DNA of 64,000 nt from positions 1,563,877 through 1,627,876 of the forward strand of contig JAJAGP010000016.1 of assembly GCA_025084515.1 (NCBI GenBank), in the 5' to 3' direction. Below, in pieces: positions 43,038 to 58,000 of this stretch. Every line of letters begins with the position of its first letter. Position 1 is the first letter of the stretch. The notes under the pieces are model-generated. The model did not search any database. It worked only from the letters and a program-made list of their open reading frames with translations, and was not told the DNA's origin. The position numbers and the translations under genes are program-made. The DNA is from Ancistrus triradiatus. Taxonomy: Eukaryota > Chordata > Actinopteri > Siluriformes > Loricariidae.

Positions 43038-46000
43038 CTGGAATAAGGACACAGGCAAACCGTTTACTCATATCAAAATTTAAGCAATATACACTATGGA
43101 AGAGTGCTTTCTGCTAATTAAAACCAAGCAAGTAATATGTCCAGGTCAGACAATGGTCGAGTGTTCAATAAATGTGACCAGCGTGATTGGATTGTGATAT
43201 AAAGACTTGTTTTGGGAATCTTTCATTTTATCCCCCAGTGTTTTCAACCTAACCACTGTCAACAGCAGTGACTGTCAACCTTTGTAATACCTGGGCCACA
43301 AATGCTGCTCCCACAGACACAATCTACTGGTATGTGCCGTTTAATGTCCATCCGACCAACGTCTGTTCACTTTAACGCCTGAGGTCTTAAGACTTATAAT
43401 AATTTAAAAAATGGAAACCTGTCTTATATACATTTCATTCATATCTGAGTGACAGAAAACATGTATGAGCAAACCCTTGCTACACCTGCTGATGAATAAC
43501 AGAATCGCAATCTTTAAGGCAGAAAACAACATGGTAATATTAATTTAGTTTTCGTTATCGGTAAGTGTTTAAATTTTATAAAAGATGCAAAGAATTACTG
43601 TATTATACAGGACAGTAGTGTACTAAATGTGTTGTACAGTGTATTATGTTTTAATTAATATTACTATTTAAAATAAAACACTATGTGTGAAGTATCTAAG
43701 CTACTGTGTGACTATATTAATATCCGGTCAATGTCCTGTTTCACACAACATAATGCGCACATTCAACAGCAAAGTACAGGCTGCACTTACAGTGCCCTCC
43801 ATAATTATTGGCACCCCTGGTTAAGATGTGTTCTTTAGCTTCTAATAAATTGAGTTTTCTTCTAAATAATATAGGACCACGATGGAAAAAAGAGTAAAAT
43901 CCAACCTTTAAATCAAGTGCATTTATTCAGTAGGAAAAAAATCCCACATTAAGAAATAATTGTTTAACATCAAATAATGGTGTGCCACAATATTAGCACC
44001 CCTGATGTAATACTTTGTACAACCCCCTTTTGCCAACAAAACAGCACCTAATCTTCTCCTATAATGTTTCACAAGATGGGTGAACACAGAAAGAGGGATC
44101 TTCGACCATTCCTCTTTGCACAATCTCTCTAAATCATCCAGCGACCTGGGTCCTCTCCTCTGCACTCTCCTCTTCAGCTCACGCCACAGGTTTTCAATGG
44201 GGTTGAGGTCTGGGGACTGAGATGACCATGGGAGGAGCTTGATTCTGTGTGTGGTCAACCATTTCTGTGTAGATCTTGCCATGTGTTTAGGGTCATTATC
44301 TTGCTGAAAGACACAGTGACGACCCATCCTCAGCTTTCGGGCAGAAGCCACCAAATTTTGTTTTAAAATGATATTTCAAAGCATTCATGATGCCATGCAC
44401 CCTAACAAGGTTCCCTGGGCCTTTGGAAGAGAAGCAGACCCACAGCATCACTGATCCTCCCCCGTATTTCACAGTGGGCATGAGGTGCTTTTCTGCATAC
44501 TCAGCTCTTGTGTTACACCAGACCCACTTACAGCATTTGTTGCCAAAAAGCTCTATCTTTGTTTCATCTGACCAAAGCACACGGTCCCAGTTGAAGTTCC
44601 AGTACTGCTTAGCAAACTCCAAACGTTTTCGTTTATAATTGTGAGTGAGAAAAGGTTTTTTCCGTGCATGCCTCCCAAACAGCTTGTTGGCGTGTAGATA
44701 GCGCCTGATGGTTGTTTTGGAGACGTGACCCCAAGATGCCACCATTTGTTGCAGTTCTGTAACCGTGAGCTTTGGAGAACTTTTTATTTCTCTTATCATC
44801 CTCCTCACTGTGCGTGGTGGCAAAATAATCTTGCGTCCTTGTCCAGACTTGTTTACCACTGTCCCAGTTGCTTTAAACTTCTTAATTCCTCTGACAGTAG
44901 ATATGGACAGGTGCAGGCGAATGGCTATTTTCTTGTAGCCATTGCCTGACTTGTAAAGGTCAACACACATCTGCCTTACTTGAATGCTATGTTCCTTTGT
45001 CTTTCCCATGTTGAAGAGAAATGGCCTCTGTGTCACGTCATAATTATACCCCAGTAACTTCGTAAACTACTGTAGAAGTGACAGAAATTCTTTAATTACA
45101 TTTATTTCCTAAGAATTGTTAGGGGTGCCAATAATTGTGGAACAGGTGATTTTATGAAGAATAATTATTTCTTAGTCAGGGATTTTATTTTCCCCCCTAA
45201 ACTTCGCTTGAGTTAAAGGTTACATTTTTCTACAATTTTCATTGTAAGAGTATGTTTCCACAATAAAAACTCAATTTATTAGAAGCTAAAGAACACATCA
45301 TAACCAGGGGTGCCAATAATTATGAGCGGACACTGTATACTAGAGGTGCTTGAAAGTTTGTGAACGCTTTAGAATTTCTCTATTTCTGCATAGATATTAT
45401 CAAAAAAATCATAAGATTTTCACACAAGTCCTAAAAGTAGATAAAGAGAACCCCAGTTAAACAAATGAGAGAAAAATACTATACTTGGTCATTTATTTAT
45501 TGAGGAAAATTATGTGAGTGGCAAAAGTATGTGAACCTTGCTTTCAGTATCTGGGTGGACCCCACTGTGCAGCAAATAACTGTAACTAAACATCTCCTGT
45601 AACTGTTGATCAGTCCCTGCACACCGGCTTGGAGGAATTTTAGCCCATTCCTCCGTACCAGAACAGCTTCAGCTCTGGGATTGTTGGTGGGTTTCCTCAC
45701 ATAACTGCTCACTTCAGGTCCTTCCACAAAAACATTTGATTGGCGATAGAAAGGTCAGGACTTTGACTTGGCCATTCCAAAACATCACTTTTATTCTTCT
45801 TTATCCATTATTTGGTTAGAACGACCTGTGTGCTTAGGGGTTCGTTCTCTTGCTGCATGACCCACCTTCTCTTGAGATTCAGTTAATGGATCCCTTTACA
45901 ATTCTCTGATATAATTCAGAATTCATTGTTCCATCAATGATGGCAAAGCCGTCCTGGCCCAGATGCGGCAAAAACAGGCGCCCCCAAACCATTATACTTG

Positions 46001-49000
46001 ATACAGGGGCTTTCTCCTTGCAACCCTGCCCATGCACAACACCATTGTTGTTCAGTGTTCTTCTGATGGTGGATGGACACATGAACATTAACATTAGCAC
46101 AATGTGAGAGGCCTTCAGTTGCTTAGAAGTTACCCGTGAGGTCCTTTGTGACCTCGCCAACTATTACACGCCTTGCCTCTTGGAGTGATTCTTTGTTGGT
46201 TGACCATCCTGGGGAGGGTAACAATGGTCTTGAAATTTCCTCATTTGTACACAATCTGTCTGACTGTGGATTGGTGCGAGTTCCAAACTCTTTAGAGATG
46301 GTTTTGTAACCTTTTTTTCCAGCTTGATGAGCATCAACAACTCTTTTTCTGAGGTCCTCAGGTCCTCCTTTGTTAGTGCCATGATACACTTCCACTAACA
46401 GGTGATGTGAAGAGCAGGGGACTTTGATAGATCACTGTTCTTTAAATAAAAACAGGGTACCCACTCACACCTGATTGTCATTCCATTGACTGAAAACACC
46501 TGACTCTAATTTCACCTTCAAAATTAACTGCTAATCCTAGAGGTTCACTTTTTTGCCACTCACTTTAATATGTAATATTGGATTCATTTTCCTCAATAAA
46601 ATAAATGACCAAGTATAATATTTTTGTCTCATTTGTTTAACTTGGTTCTCTTTATCTACTTTTAGGACTTGTGTGAAAATCTGATGATGTTTTCGGTCAT
46701 ATTTTTGCAGAAATATAGAAAATTCTAAAGGGTTCACAAACTTTCAGGCACCACTGTATGTGCCATGTGCTGCAAATAGTCCATGCTAGAGCATTCATAG
46801 TAGAATACAACAGAATGGTATTTTAACACATTTTCGTGTACTGAGGAAGTACTGATGTGTGGCGTTTAACGCCCATCTGCTCAACAGGCGTTCGCTTTAA
46901 TGACCGAGGTCTTAAAATTTATAATAAATTATAATAGGAAATAAAAGTCTGTATTTTAACTAAAAGTCTGATTAAATAAAAGTCTGATTCAAAACAGCAA
47001 ATACACTGTATGGTGCTGTCTATTGTATGACTTTACAGTACACAGTACCGAACCCTAATTACCTTAATTTAGTCAACAATAACACATTACTCTAGTTTCT
47101 ATAATTATTGCGAATTTCCATAAATGAAAAAGGTGAGCGTTCTATTCACGTTTTCAGTGGTAACTCTGACAATTATGTATTGTCTGCATGCAGTTTTCTT
47201 GAGAGAATACCAAAAATGCATCCAAAGTAATGTTAGGGACACTAAAAGCAAAAAATGAGGAAGAAGAATCGATCCCGACTTAAAAGGGAAGTTAATAAGA
47301 CTTCATGAAGGAGGAAGAAATGTAAACACGAACACACGTGATCTCTGGATGCATGGTAAGTGTCTCAGGTTTTATAACAGAAACAAAGGATTACTGTACA
47401 GTGTTTGTACTGTACTGTGCTCTACTAAATGTTTTAATATTATTGTTTAAAATAAAGCACGATGTGCAAAGTATCTGAACTACAGTACTTAGTAACCAAA
47501 GCTAACTTGTCAAAAAAATTGGAAAAATTCTGGAGTATTCTTTAAAAGGCCCAATCAGATTCCTGGCCACAGTTCCACATAAGCCTAACATGTTGGAATC
47601 TAGGCTGTGGGTTACTTCTGTGAATTATACATACTAGCATCTGTCGTCAGACCTAAAATAGCAACACTGTCTACAAGCAGGGAGGACAGAAGCAAAGAGG
47701 CACTCAAAATAACCCAGACTGCGGTCAACGAGTGCATTTTTATGGATCGTCTTAGTTCAACGGGGACTTACAGAACAGCTGATACTTTAAAGCAGTGCAG
47801 TGAAGTTATACAGGTATAAAACAAACACACAAAGCAATTGGATTAGCAATTTGTTCTTGATTGGACCTTTTTACACATGTGCATGGCCTTTCTATGATCT
47901 TTATAAGAACATTCACTCCTCACTTACTTGCCATCTGTGACAGTTTTGGTGAAAAAGCGGAGGTACTGGTAGATTTCCACACTGTCATGGATCTTTAAGA
48001 TGGCGTCCTCTTTGTATTTGAAAATAGCAAGTGCATATCGAAAAATCACCTGCAAATAAATCAAAACATAGATTACACACAGTCTTACTTTGCTTCCTGT
48101 AGTGATGGGACAAATTTATACCATAGTGAACTTATGTAATACATGGGAAGGTACGACATAGAGTGGGAATCAAAACTCTGAGGCCAAGAGTGCAAGTTAA
48201 AAAAAAATCAGAATGTATTAGTATTTGGCATCTTCTCCTTATGAAGTAATGATAGTGTCAACCTGAGCTGGAATGGACTCCACAGTTTTATGTAAAAGGA
48301 TCCATGAATTCACAATATTCCAAGGAGAGTCACAGGAGAGCAGGTACCTAGCTGGCAGCATAAGGAGTAAGGCAGGAACAACCCTAGACAGGGCGCCAAT
48401 CCATAGTAGGGCACACGCTCACACATTTGGTCCATTAGCATAACCAATTAACCTAAAGCATGTCTTTGGACTGTGGGATGAAACCGGAGTAAACCCACAC
48501 TGAGGACATGCAGACATCAGACAGAAAGAACCCAGACCACTCCATCTGGGATCGAACTCAGGACCTTTAAGACATGAGGTGACATTGCTACCCACTGAGC
48601 CAACGTGCTGCCCTACAGTTAAGAGGTGATATTAAATTATAGAATGATTACACTCTGTCTTGTCTGGTTTAACAGTGTGTCATCATCCTGCGGGCTTATT
48701 TTAACTACAGTTAACAGCAGACTAGCCTTTAACAGAGGTGATCACAGTAGGCTTTTTGCTATATTTGGACTACTCTCAATTCAGCACTGTTTAGATAAAT
48801 AGAAATAGAATTAGAAACATTTACTATGCACCTGCATGCACATTGTGACTTCTTTCAGGTAAGAAATAATAGAATTGTGAGCCATTTTCAGGAACGAGGT
48901 ACATTCAGAAAACAGGGATTAACTGTATTATATATACAACATGTCATCATTAGAGAAAAAGTAGCTCAGAAGCTTGCTGAGTGTTTTACCTTGGTGCCTT

Positions 49001-52000
49001 CGTAGAAGAAGGCATCCCAGACCTTAAGCAGGATATCACTGGGCAAACTCTCTACAAACACCACAAGAAACCAGTTAAAGGTGACGAGAGATACATCCAC
49101 ACCATGCTCCTCCAGGTGGGCCATCAACCTCGGCAGCTTCTCTGCCATCAAGTCCTTAAACACTCTCTGGTCTGCCTGCATTATCAATGAAAAAGGCAGA
49201 AGAAGTGCTGAGTATGATATAAACACACCTTTCAGAGCCAAATCGGCAATGTACGAGATATTTCTTTATATACAGTATTCTGCACAAGTATTATGCCACC
49301 ATTAAAATAGTTTAGCAATAATATAATGACTATATATAACATATTATCAATGATAGGACCCAAAAATGTCAAACTTCGGATGCGTCACTCCATAATATTC
49401 TTTATGGAGCTTTAGCATATCTTAGCCTTTTCACCCTTTTTAACTTCTATAAAAAAGCTGCCCTTCTAAAAAGACCACTCCTGATCAAGCTTCTAAAGAG
49501 TGTAGAAGGGTCAACTTGGCATCCCAGTGAAGCTGCCAGATGCTGCTATTGCTCAAATGAGATGGGAGGCAAATACTTGCCACTGCAGACTATAAAAGTT
49601 ATAATGTTCTTCTGATATTTTTTCAGCTTTTCAATACTGCATGGTCATTATTGCTGCTAACACAATGGTATCTCTAATCTAAGGGTGGCCTGAGACTTTT
49701 GTACAATACTGTGAACTGAGTACCTGAGAGCCCAGGAGAGTTTTGGTGTAATAGTCCTGAGGCATTAGAAACTGGACGATGGCAACTAGGCACCAGAAAG
49801 CCTCCTCCTCGCTCTGGAGCACCAGCAAGGCAATGGCTGCAAGCCTGAAGAAATCACAACATAACTCTATTAACTGCATTATCCTAATAACAGACCATAC
49901 CACAAAACACTTCACACAAGGGAGGAATACACCCTAGGGAGGATGCCAGTCTAGTAAAGGTAACTCTAGAACTGGGATCTCTAGAGGACCTCTGGTGCAA
50001 TAATGTGACAGTGCTAAACACTTGACCCAGGCGTTTGTCCAGTAAAAAATGTGAATGTTTATAAATAGATGTGAGCTTATGGGGTGATCACTAGATGTCA
50101 GCATTTCCCTTCAAATTCTTTCTTAAGTTCCACTGGATGTCCAACTGCAAGTCGCTTGCTGTCTTCAAACAAACGGAAGTTAAACTGCACTTACATACTT
50201 AATGGAATGTTTTAATTTTGTTTGTGGTCTTAACAAACAAGGATTTTAGTTGGATTGTGCCCTTGTGCTATTGCTTATTTGTACTAACATGAGGTAATGT
50301 CTACTAAGAAGAATGCAAAGCATTTTCTGTAAGTCGCTCTGGAGAAGAGCGCATGCTAAATGTTGTATATGTAAATGTAAGTGTCTTAAACTGGTCAGAA
50401 CTGAGAAGGACTGAGGGTGTAATATAATCAATTGGTTCATTGTGCTGAAGGATTATATAAAGACTCTCTATTTCAGATTTCCTCCTTGTGCTTGTGTAAG
50501 GTTTAGGACAGTTACTTGAACTATGGTTGCTCCGCCATCCAGTGAGAAGTGAAATCATTATTTTATGGTGAGAAGATTTAAATCCACAAACTCAGCATAC
50601 AAATAGGATCACAAGACTCCACATGTCAAAAAGTACAAATCTCACAATCTCCAGTTAGTGAAATAGACCGGACCCGTGGTGACCTAGCGGTTAAGGTACT
50701 TGACTCTAGACGAGAAGGTCCAGGGTTGAAATACCACATTTGCCAAGCTGCCACTGTTAGGTCCTTGAGCAAGACCCTTAACCCACAATTGCTTGGATTG
50801 TAAGACTGTATCAGTTGTAAGTCGCTCTGGATAATGCTATAAATGTAAATGTTGTGGGAAATGTGGTAGCTTAGCAGTTAAGGTACTGGACTCTGGACCA
50901 GAAGGTCCAGGGTTCAAATCCCACCTCTGGCAAGCTGCCACTGTTGGGTCCTTGAGCAAGACCCTTAACCCAGAATTGCTTGTTGCTCTGGATAAGGGCG
51001 TCTGCTAAATGTAAATGGCTTTTACCCATTTTTTTACCCAAAACTACAAGAAAACAAAAAAAACTAACACTAAAGAAAATTCTCTAAATAATTATACTGT
51101 TGAAGTTCAATCTGTGCATCACTATGAGGAAGAAATGTTATTTAAGTGATTTTGTATGTGACATGGTTGTTGGTGCTAGATGGGCTGTTCTAAATATTTA
51201 GGAAACTGCTGACCTGCTGGGATTTTCATGCACATCTCTAGAGTTGTCTGGGTGAAAATGCCTTGTTCATGGCACAGGTCAGAGAAGAATGGCCAGGCTG
51301 TTTCAACAGTAATTCAAATAACGTCTTGTTACAACCAAGGTATGAAGAAGAGCATCTTTGAATGCACAGCATGATGAAAATTCAGATGGTAGGGTCAGAA
51401 TTTTGGCTCATGAAAGCATTAATCCATCACGTCCTGTATCAACGATTCTGGCTGCTGTGGTGGTGTAACAGTGTGGGGGACATTTTCTTGGCACACTATA
51501 GGCCCCTTAATGCTTTAATAATAATTTAGCATCGTTTAAATGCCACAGCCTACCTGAGTATTGTTGCTGACCATGTCCTTCCCTTTAAGACCACAGTGTA
51601 CTCATTTTCTATGTGCCATGTCACAAAGTCCAGATCATCCTAAACTAGTTTCTTGAACATGAAAATGAGGTCACTGTACTAAAATGCTTCCACTGTCACC
51701 AAATCTCAATCCAGTAGAGCACCTTTGGCGGTGGTGGAAGGGTAGATTTGCATCATGGATGTACAGCCAACAAATCTACAGCAACTCCATGATGCTATCA
51801 TGTCAGTATGGACCAGAATATCTGAGGAAACCAGCACCTTGTTGAATCTATGCCACAAATAATTAAGGCAGTTCTGAAGGCAAAAGGGGGTCCAACCGGT
51901 ACTAGCAAAGTGTATTTACTGAAGTGGCCAATATTCCACATCTATTGTGGCTTTCCTCCATGTACTCTGGTTTCCTTGCACATTCCAAAGACGTACATTC

Positions 52001-55000
52001 TTTAGACACATGTATTATTCAGATGTTGTTTACATAGTGTTATATAGAGCTGAGTGTGATCAGAGCATATTTGTTCAGTGGGCTAAACACTGACAGTGCT
52101 GAATTAGGTAAGGAATCTGTGTTCATACCTGTTGAGTCCCTGGCAGTAGCCGACGTCTGTGTTCTGCCAGGAAAAGGCCAGCAGGACTCTGTGGAGCTGC
52201 TGCAGCATAGGGCTGGAGGGTGAAGAGAAGCTCTGGTTGGTGGTGAGTGTGCGATGTAGATCCAGTTGGATCTGTCTAGATGCCGGGTGCGGTGTGGAGC
52301 GGCTTTTCTCACACAGCTGCTGGAAGAGGTCCGGATGGCGCTGGCGCAGTGAATGGGTCCTAGTATGCACCATCCATCGCCACACATGTGGCCGGTACTG
52401 ACGTGGGATGCCTCCACGTACCAAAGTCTTGAGCTCCTCGGAGGACGTGAGGTCATCGGGGGAGCGCCCTCCCAGAAACTGGGTCCAGCGGGCCAGCTGA
52501 GACTTGTCACGTGCTTCCTGCTGGAGAAGGTTGTTAGAGCGAATCTCCAGAGCTTGGATCTTAGCTAGCAGCTTCATGTCCTCCACCTCATAGTCAGGGA
52601 TGATCTTAAAGCCATACTCGTCATACTCCCTAAGGAACAATGCCGGACAATTGTGTGTCAGTAACACAGATTACTTCCTGGTATTAAAAGTGCAGTGTGT
52701 TATTATTAAAGCCTTCTGATGTATGTCAAGGGAACTGCAATGACCACCTACCAAGTGAAAATATTTTACATACAGGCAAATATATCTGTCAATAAAACAC
52801 CGCTTGTTTGACCTGCTACCATCTGGCAAGAGGTACAGCGATATCCGCGTACACACAAACAGACTAAGAAACAGCTTCTTCCCCACAGCTGTGGCCTCCA
52901 TCACAACTCACTGACTGATATCACCTCTCATACCCATCTCACAAATCGGAGATGTATATCACAAATGTACAGTCACTTCACACAGCAACCCATATGCAAC
53001 TTAGACTCCCATGCCAAGAGACTGCTTTCTTGTACACTCGGCAGACTTTGCACACATGCACAGACAGTTTGAACACAATTTCATAAGCTATTCATACTGT
53101 ACTTACTGTATTTTGCACTGTTCGTATGTAAACATCTACTGAAATTAAACTGTTGTATATAACTGTTATTTTTCTTTTCTATATTTATTCTTGTACAGCG
53201 TTGCACTCAATTTTGTTGTACGCAAGTATAACGACAATAAAAGACTTCTATTCTATTCCAAAACATTAGAAATGTATTAGAATAGGCTATTTGGTACTAG
53301 TTTTAAGTGAAATTATTGCTATTTTTTGGCAGATGTTTTGATTTCCAAATGCACGACTGGCCAGGTCTGACGGAGGGAAGTCCGCAGTTGGGGGATCTTC
53401 CCCCAGCACTTCAAAAGAAACCCATGCCAAGCCCTGTTATGAGCTGGTGTCCTATTTAGAGTGTACCTCTGTCAGCGCCCACTGACTTCCAAGATAACCA
53501 GAACAGGTTAAGTAGGGTTAAGGGCCTTGCTCAAGGACCCAGCAGTGGCACATGGCAGAGGTGGGATTTGAACCCAGTACCTCAACCACCACAGTTTTGC
53601 AGTAACTGCCTTAAGACTCATCCAGAATCCAGAATTTACATCCGAATTCTTACAATTCAGGCAATTACAGATTTAGGGTCTTGCTAAACAGTGGCAACCT
53701 TGCAGAGGTGGGATTTTAACCCAGGACCTTTTGGTTCACAGGCCAGTACTCTACCCGTTAGGCCACCACAGTCCTACTGTGCACATCCTTATAAGCACCG
53801 AGATGATGATGTTGAGCAGGTGTTATCACTTGGGTGAATTAGATGCACTTTACAAAGCAACAAAAATGGCATCTTTAAATTTCACAGTAGGACATGGATT
53901 CATACATTTGGAGAAGCTATCAAATTGGTCATGCACAGCAGAAATGGGTTTCAGAACTTAGGAAAATAAATTCACCAAGCCACTTCAGGCTGTGCATCAC
54001 CTGTATAACAATATGAATGTCTGCTCTTACTTGACATTGTTAAGAGTGATGACATCTTTCCGGTCAGCCTGTAGTGCATCCCCTATTATTTTCATGATTG
54101 CAGCTCTTTGCTCCACATTTAGTGCTTTGTCTTCCTGAAGTTTGCGCAGGATCTCCAGGTACCGGCTCTCCATCTGACAGTTGCTGGCTTCCAGATAGGC
54201 GCACTGGCACACACATACACTAGTAAACCTCTGTTCAACTGAAACATTCGGATTGATCACCACTGTGGTAGGTAATAATAGCCAAAGCTCCTTTTCACAC
54301 TGACAAGGTGCCAATGATGTCTAATGATCTACATACGTTATGTATATTATGTAGTGTCCTACTATGTTACGAGATGCAGGCCAGTTGTTAAAATAGGTTC
54401 AGCACCAGCACCTTAACCATGTGACCTTAACTATGTGACCATAAAAGACCTTTACCTTCATCATGAGACATTTCTCCTGTTCTGAGCTATTCTGCCACAG
54501 TTTGGTCAGCTGGAAGATCTCAGAGTTCAGGAACTTGTTCTGGGTTTTGTAAGCCTCCAAGTCATCCTGAAATACCAGAAACAACACATGTACAAGGCAA
54601 GCTCCTCAATGGGACTAGCATAAGCATTACAACCAATTATAGGGATTAAGGTCATACCACAGACTACAATGGACCTTTATTCTGTTTATTCTCCCAAGCA
54701 AGGAGAACACTATTAAATTAAATCATGCTTTGAATGTGCACAATATTCTACTTGAGTCACCCTGGATCAACAAGCATCTCCTCTTATGGTAAAAGAAAGA
54801 CACAGTTCACAAGCATGAAGGCCGTGGATTTTTCCACACATGAATATTACACAGATGAGATCTATTCAAGGTCTTTGATTAGTACTATACTGTACAATTC
54901 TTATATAATCCAAACAGAAATCTAACAGTATACATGATATGATATAGACCACATGCAAAATCTTAATCAAGCACATTGCCATCATGCTGGTGAGGTTTCA

Positions 55001-58000
55001 CATGTAATCAATATTTACTAGTATATATTGCTCTGGAAAAATCTGCGCTCTCACCTCACAGCTCCACAGGTCCCGGGTTCAATTCCCAGCCTGGACTCGC
55101 TTGTGGAGTTTGCATGTGTGTGTCTCTGTGTGTATTCTCCCACATTCCAAAGATATGCATTAAGTCACTTGTTGTCTCTAAAGTGTCACTGTGTGAGGTA
55201 ATGCATGTGCTCTGAAATGGATTTATGCCCTGTCTGGGGTTCTGTCCCAAATAGTGTCCTGTGCTGCTGGTTAGGCCCCAGCTCTGACCTGGATTAACAC
55301 CGTATGAAACTGAATGAAGTGATACATATGAAATACACTGACTGATTAAAGAACATTAGAAGGCTGTACACTGGTTTCTGTTCATTTTTAAGAACAAAGT
55401 TATATAAAAGCAGATTTGCATTGTTTAACATAAGGTGCAGCAAGCATTGCCTCGTAGTTTCACTCGCTGCCCATGCTTAGCCAGTCATAATCTCCGATTG
55501 GCTGCTGGTAGCTACAGAAAACACGCACTGCCGCACATGCAATGGTTCGATATTACCAAAGTAGGTGCAATAACAAATATTCTGAAGTAAACAAGCTCAT
55601 AACAAGAATGCTGTCTCATGAAACTAGAACCCAGATTTCAGGATTTTTAAAGTTCACGTATGCATAGCTTAAAGAATTCTGATTCCAATACACATACTTT
55701 CAACTCATTACATTCCCTAAGTGCTACTGAAATGAGCAAGTATTTCAACCTACAATTTAGTAAAACACCTACAGTTATGTCACCGTACAACCTGGGGAGC
55801 AGCTGAAGCTGAAGCAGCTCTAACTGCAACACATCAGTTCATTCATTCAATTCTTTTCTAGACCTAGATTATGTAAGTCGCTAGACCGGGACTGTGGTAG
55901 CCTAGCGGTTAAGGTACTGGACTCTGGACCAGAAGGTCCAGGGTTCAAATCCCACCTCTGCCAAGCTGCCACTGTTGGGTCCTTGAGCAAGACCCTTAAC
56001 CCACAATTGCTTGGATTGTCGCTCTGGACAAGGGCGTCTGCTAAATTCTGTAAATGTAAATGTAGACCTGCTTAAACCAACTCAACTGGGCACTAACTAG
56101 CATCACAGGGAACAAGGTGGGAATGTTCGCAAGGGACATGCATATACACTCATACTAAGACACTTATTGTTGCCCTCTGTTGCCCCCTTGGGTTTCAGAT
56201 TTTGAGCCATCAGTAAGACACAGGAAGAACATGCAAGCACCACACAGGTGGCACCCACATCGGTAATCAAAACAGGGATCTCTGGAACCGTGAGGCTCAC
56301 TGCATGGTTCACAAATCTTCCTACATGGTGCACAGTGTGATCTACAGATGCTCTTCTGCATACATCGGTTGTAATGTGTTAGGGTTCACTGTGTGAATGG
56401 GAAATACGACCCAAGTACAGCTACTGGGGATGGGCGTGTTTTAGGGACTACGAGCACTTCATATATGTACGGGTGGGAGCTCGGTGGGTAGCACAGTCGC
56501 CTCACAGCAAGAAGGTCCTGGGTTCAATCCCAGGGTGGAGCAGCTTGAGTCCTTTCTGTGTGGAGTCTGCATGTCCTCCCTGTGTCTGCGTGGGTTTTGG
56601 TTATTCTGGTGTCCTCCCAAAGATATGCATGTTAGGGTAATTGATTACGCTAAATTGGCATTGACTTGAGCGTGTGTGTGTGTGTGTGCTGATAGCGACG
56701 TTAAATAAACAAACAAACAATATGATTTGTAAAGAAAGGCACTGTGTTAAAGTGAGGAAAAATGCAAAATAGGATCATTCTCACTAGTGGTCTCAGACTT
56801 CTGGTCCCCACTGTATATATACATTTTTTTACCACATAATTCCACTTTTCCTGGTCAGGGTTACAGGGCAATCCAGCACTTATCACAGCTATATGGAAAT
56901 GTGATAGCCTAGTGGTTAAGGGACTGGACTCTAGACCAGAAGGTCTAGGGTTCAAATCCCACCTCTGCCAAGCTGCCACTGTTGGGTCCTTGAGTAAGAA
57001 CCTTAACCCACAATGGCTTGGATTGTGGAAAATTATTACATGGAAATGTTATGTGGTTTAATTAATACAAACCATAGCAGGAAATCACTAATGACTGGAC
57101 TTGTGATTAGCCTGGTATGAATCTGCATTAACGCCATCTGTGTCAGCCCACCTTAACGTTATCCATCTCCTGTAAGAGCTGTCGGAAGCTTTCTGTGCTG
57201 ATGCGCTGAGAGGAAATGGCGTGTTTGGGGTCAGCCATGGACGATGACATCTGCTCAGAGAGCTTGACGATGACCTCCTGCTTGGCCTGGTTCTTGTCCT
57301 TGAGCACTTTGGAGCTCTGCTGTAGTTCTTCCACTTGTGCATCGCGCTCCTCCAGGCTCCTCCTCAATGCCTCGTTTTCCCTCTGCAGCTGCTCCAGACG
57401 TTCGCGCTGGTCCGTGATACAGCGCTCGCTGTGACGCAGCCGCTCTAGGCGCTCCTGCTCACCTTCAGCCGCCATGAACTCAGCACATGCACGCTTCTCC
57501 AGCTGTGCCGCCTCCAGGGCTTTGTGCAACAGCCATACCAGTTCCTAACGACACACATATATTCACAGTAATGTATACACATAAATACAGGATAATTGCT
57601 GCATGTTTGATCTGTGCCATCTGTGATCTCCACCTTCTGGGCTTTGACCTCCACAGCCAGTGTGAGGTTCTCCTGCTGCAGACGAGAGAGTCGCTCGTTG
57701 GTGTTCACCTCCTTCCGATCAAAAGGCAAGGTAGAAAAGTTTCCTTTCTTACTTTTCCCATTAGGCAGAGTTAGTGAGGAATCAGAGGTGGGCCCGTTTT
57801 CACAAAGGCTCTCACACTCCACCTCAGGACATGAAGCTGTAGAGGGAGCAGGTGAGACTGGGCGGGCTGTGGAATAATGGGATATGATTAGATGCATATA
57901 AACTAACACAATGCAGAACAATGTGTGTGAAAAACATTACGTTGATTTGGAACAAAATGATGATTAGGTACAAAATTATATGATATAGGAAGATGGTGCT

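Noticed and set aside
44387..44949. Open frames on + within the type C Tc1
   Set aside because: Shadows of the transposase encoded on -.
52159..52401. Open frames on + and in the other - frame across the large tbc1d2 exon
   Set aside because: Shadows of the real TBC-domain frame on -, which shows the catalytic Arg and Gln fingers and correct splice phases.
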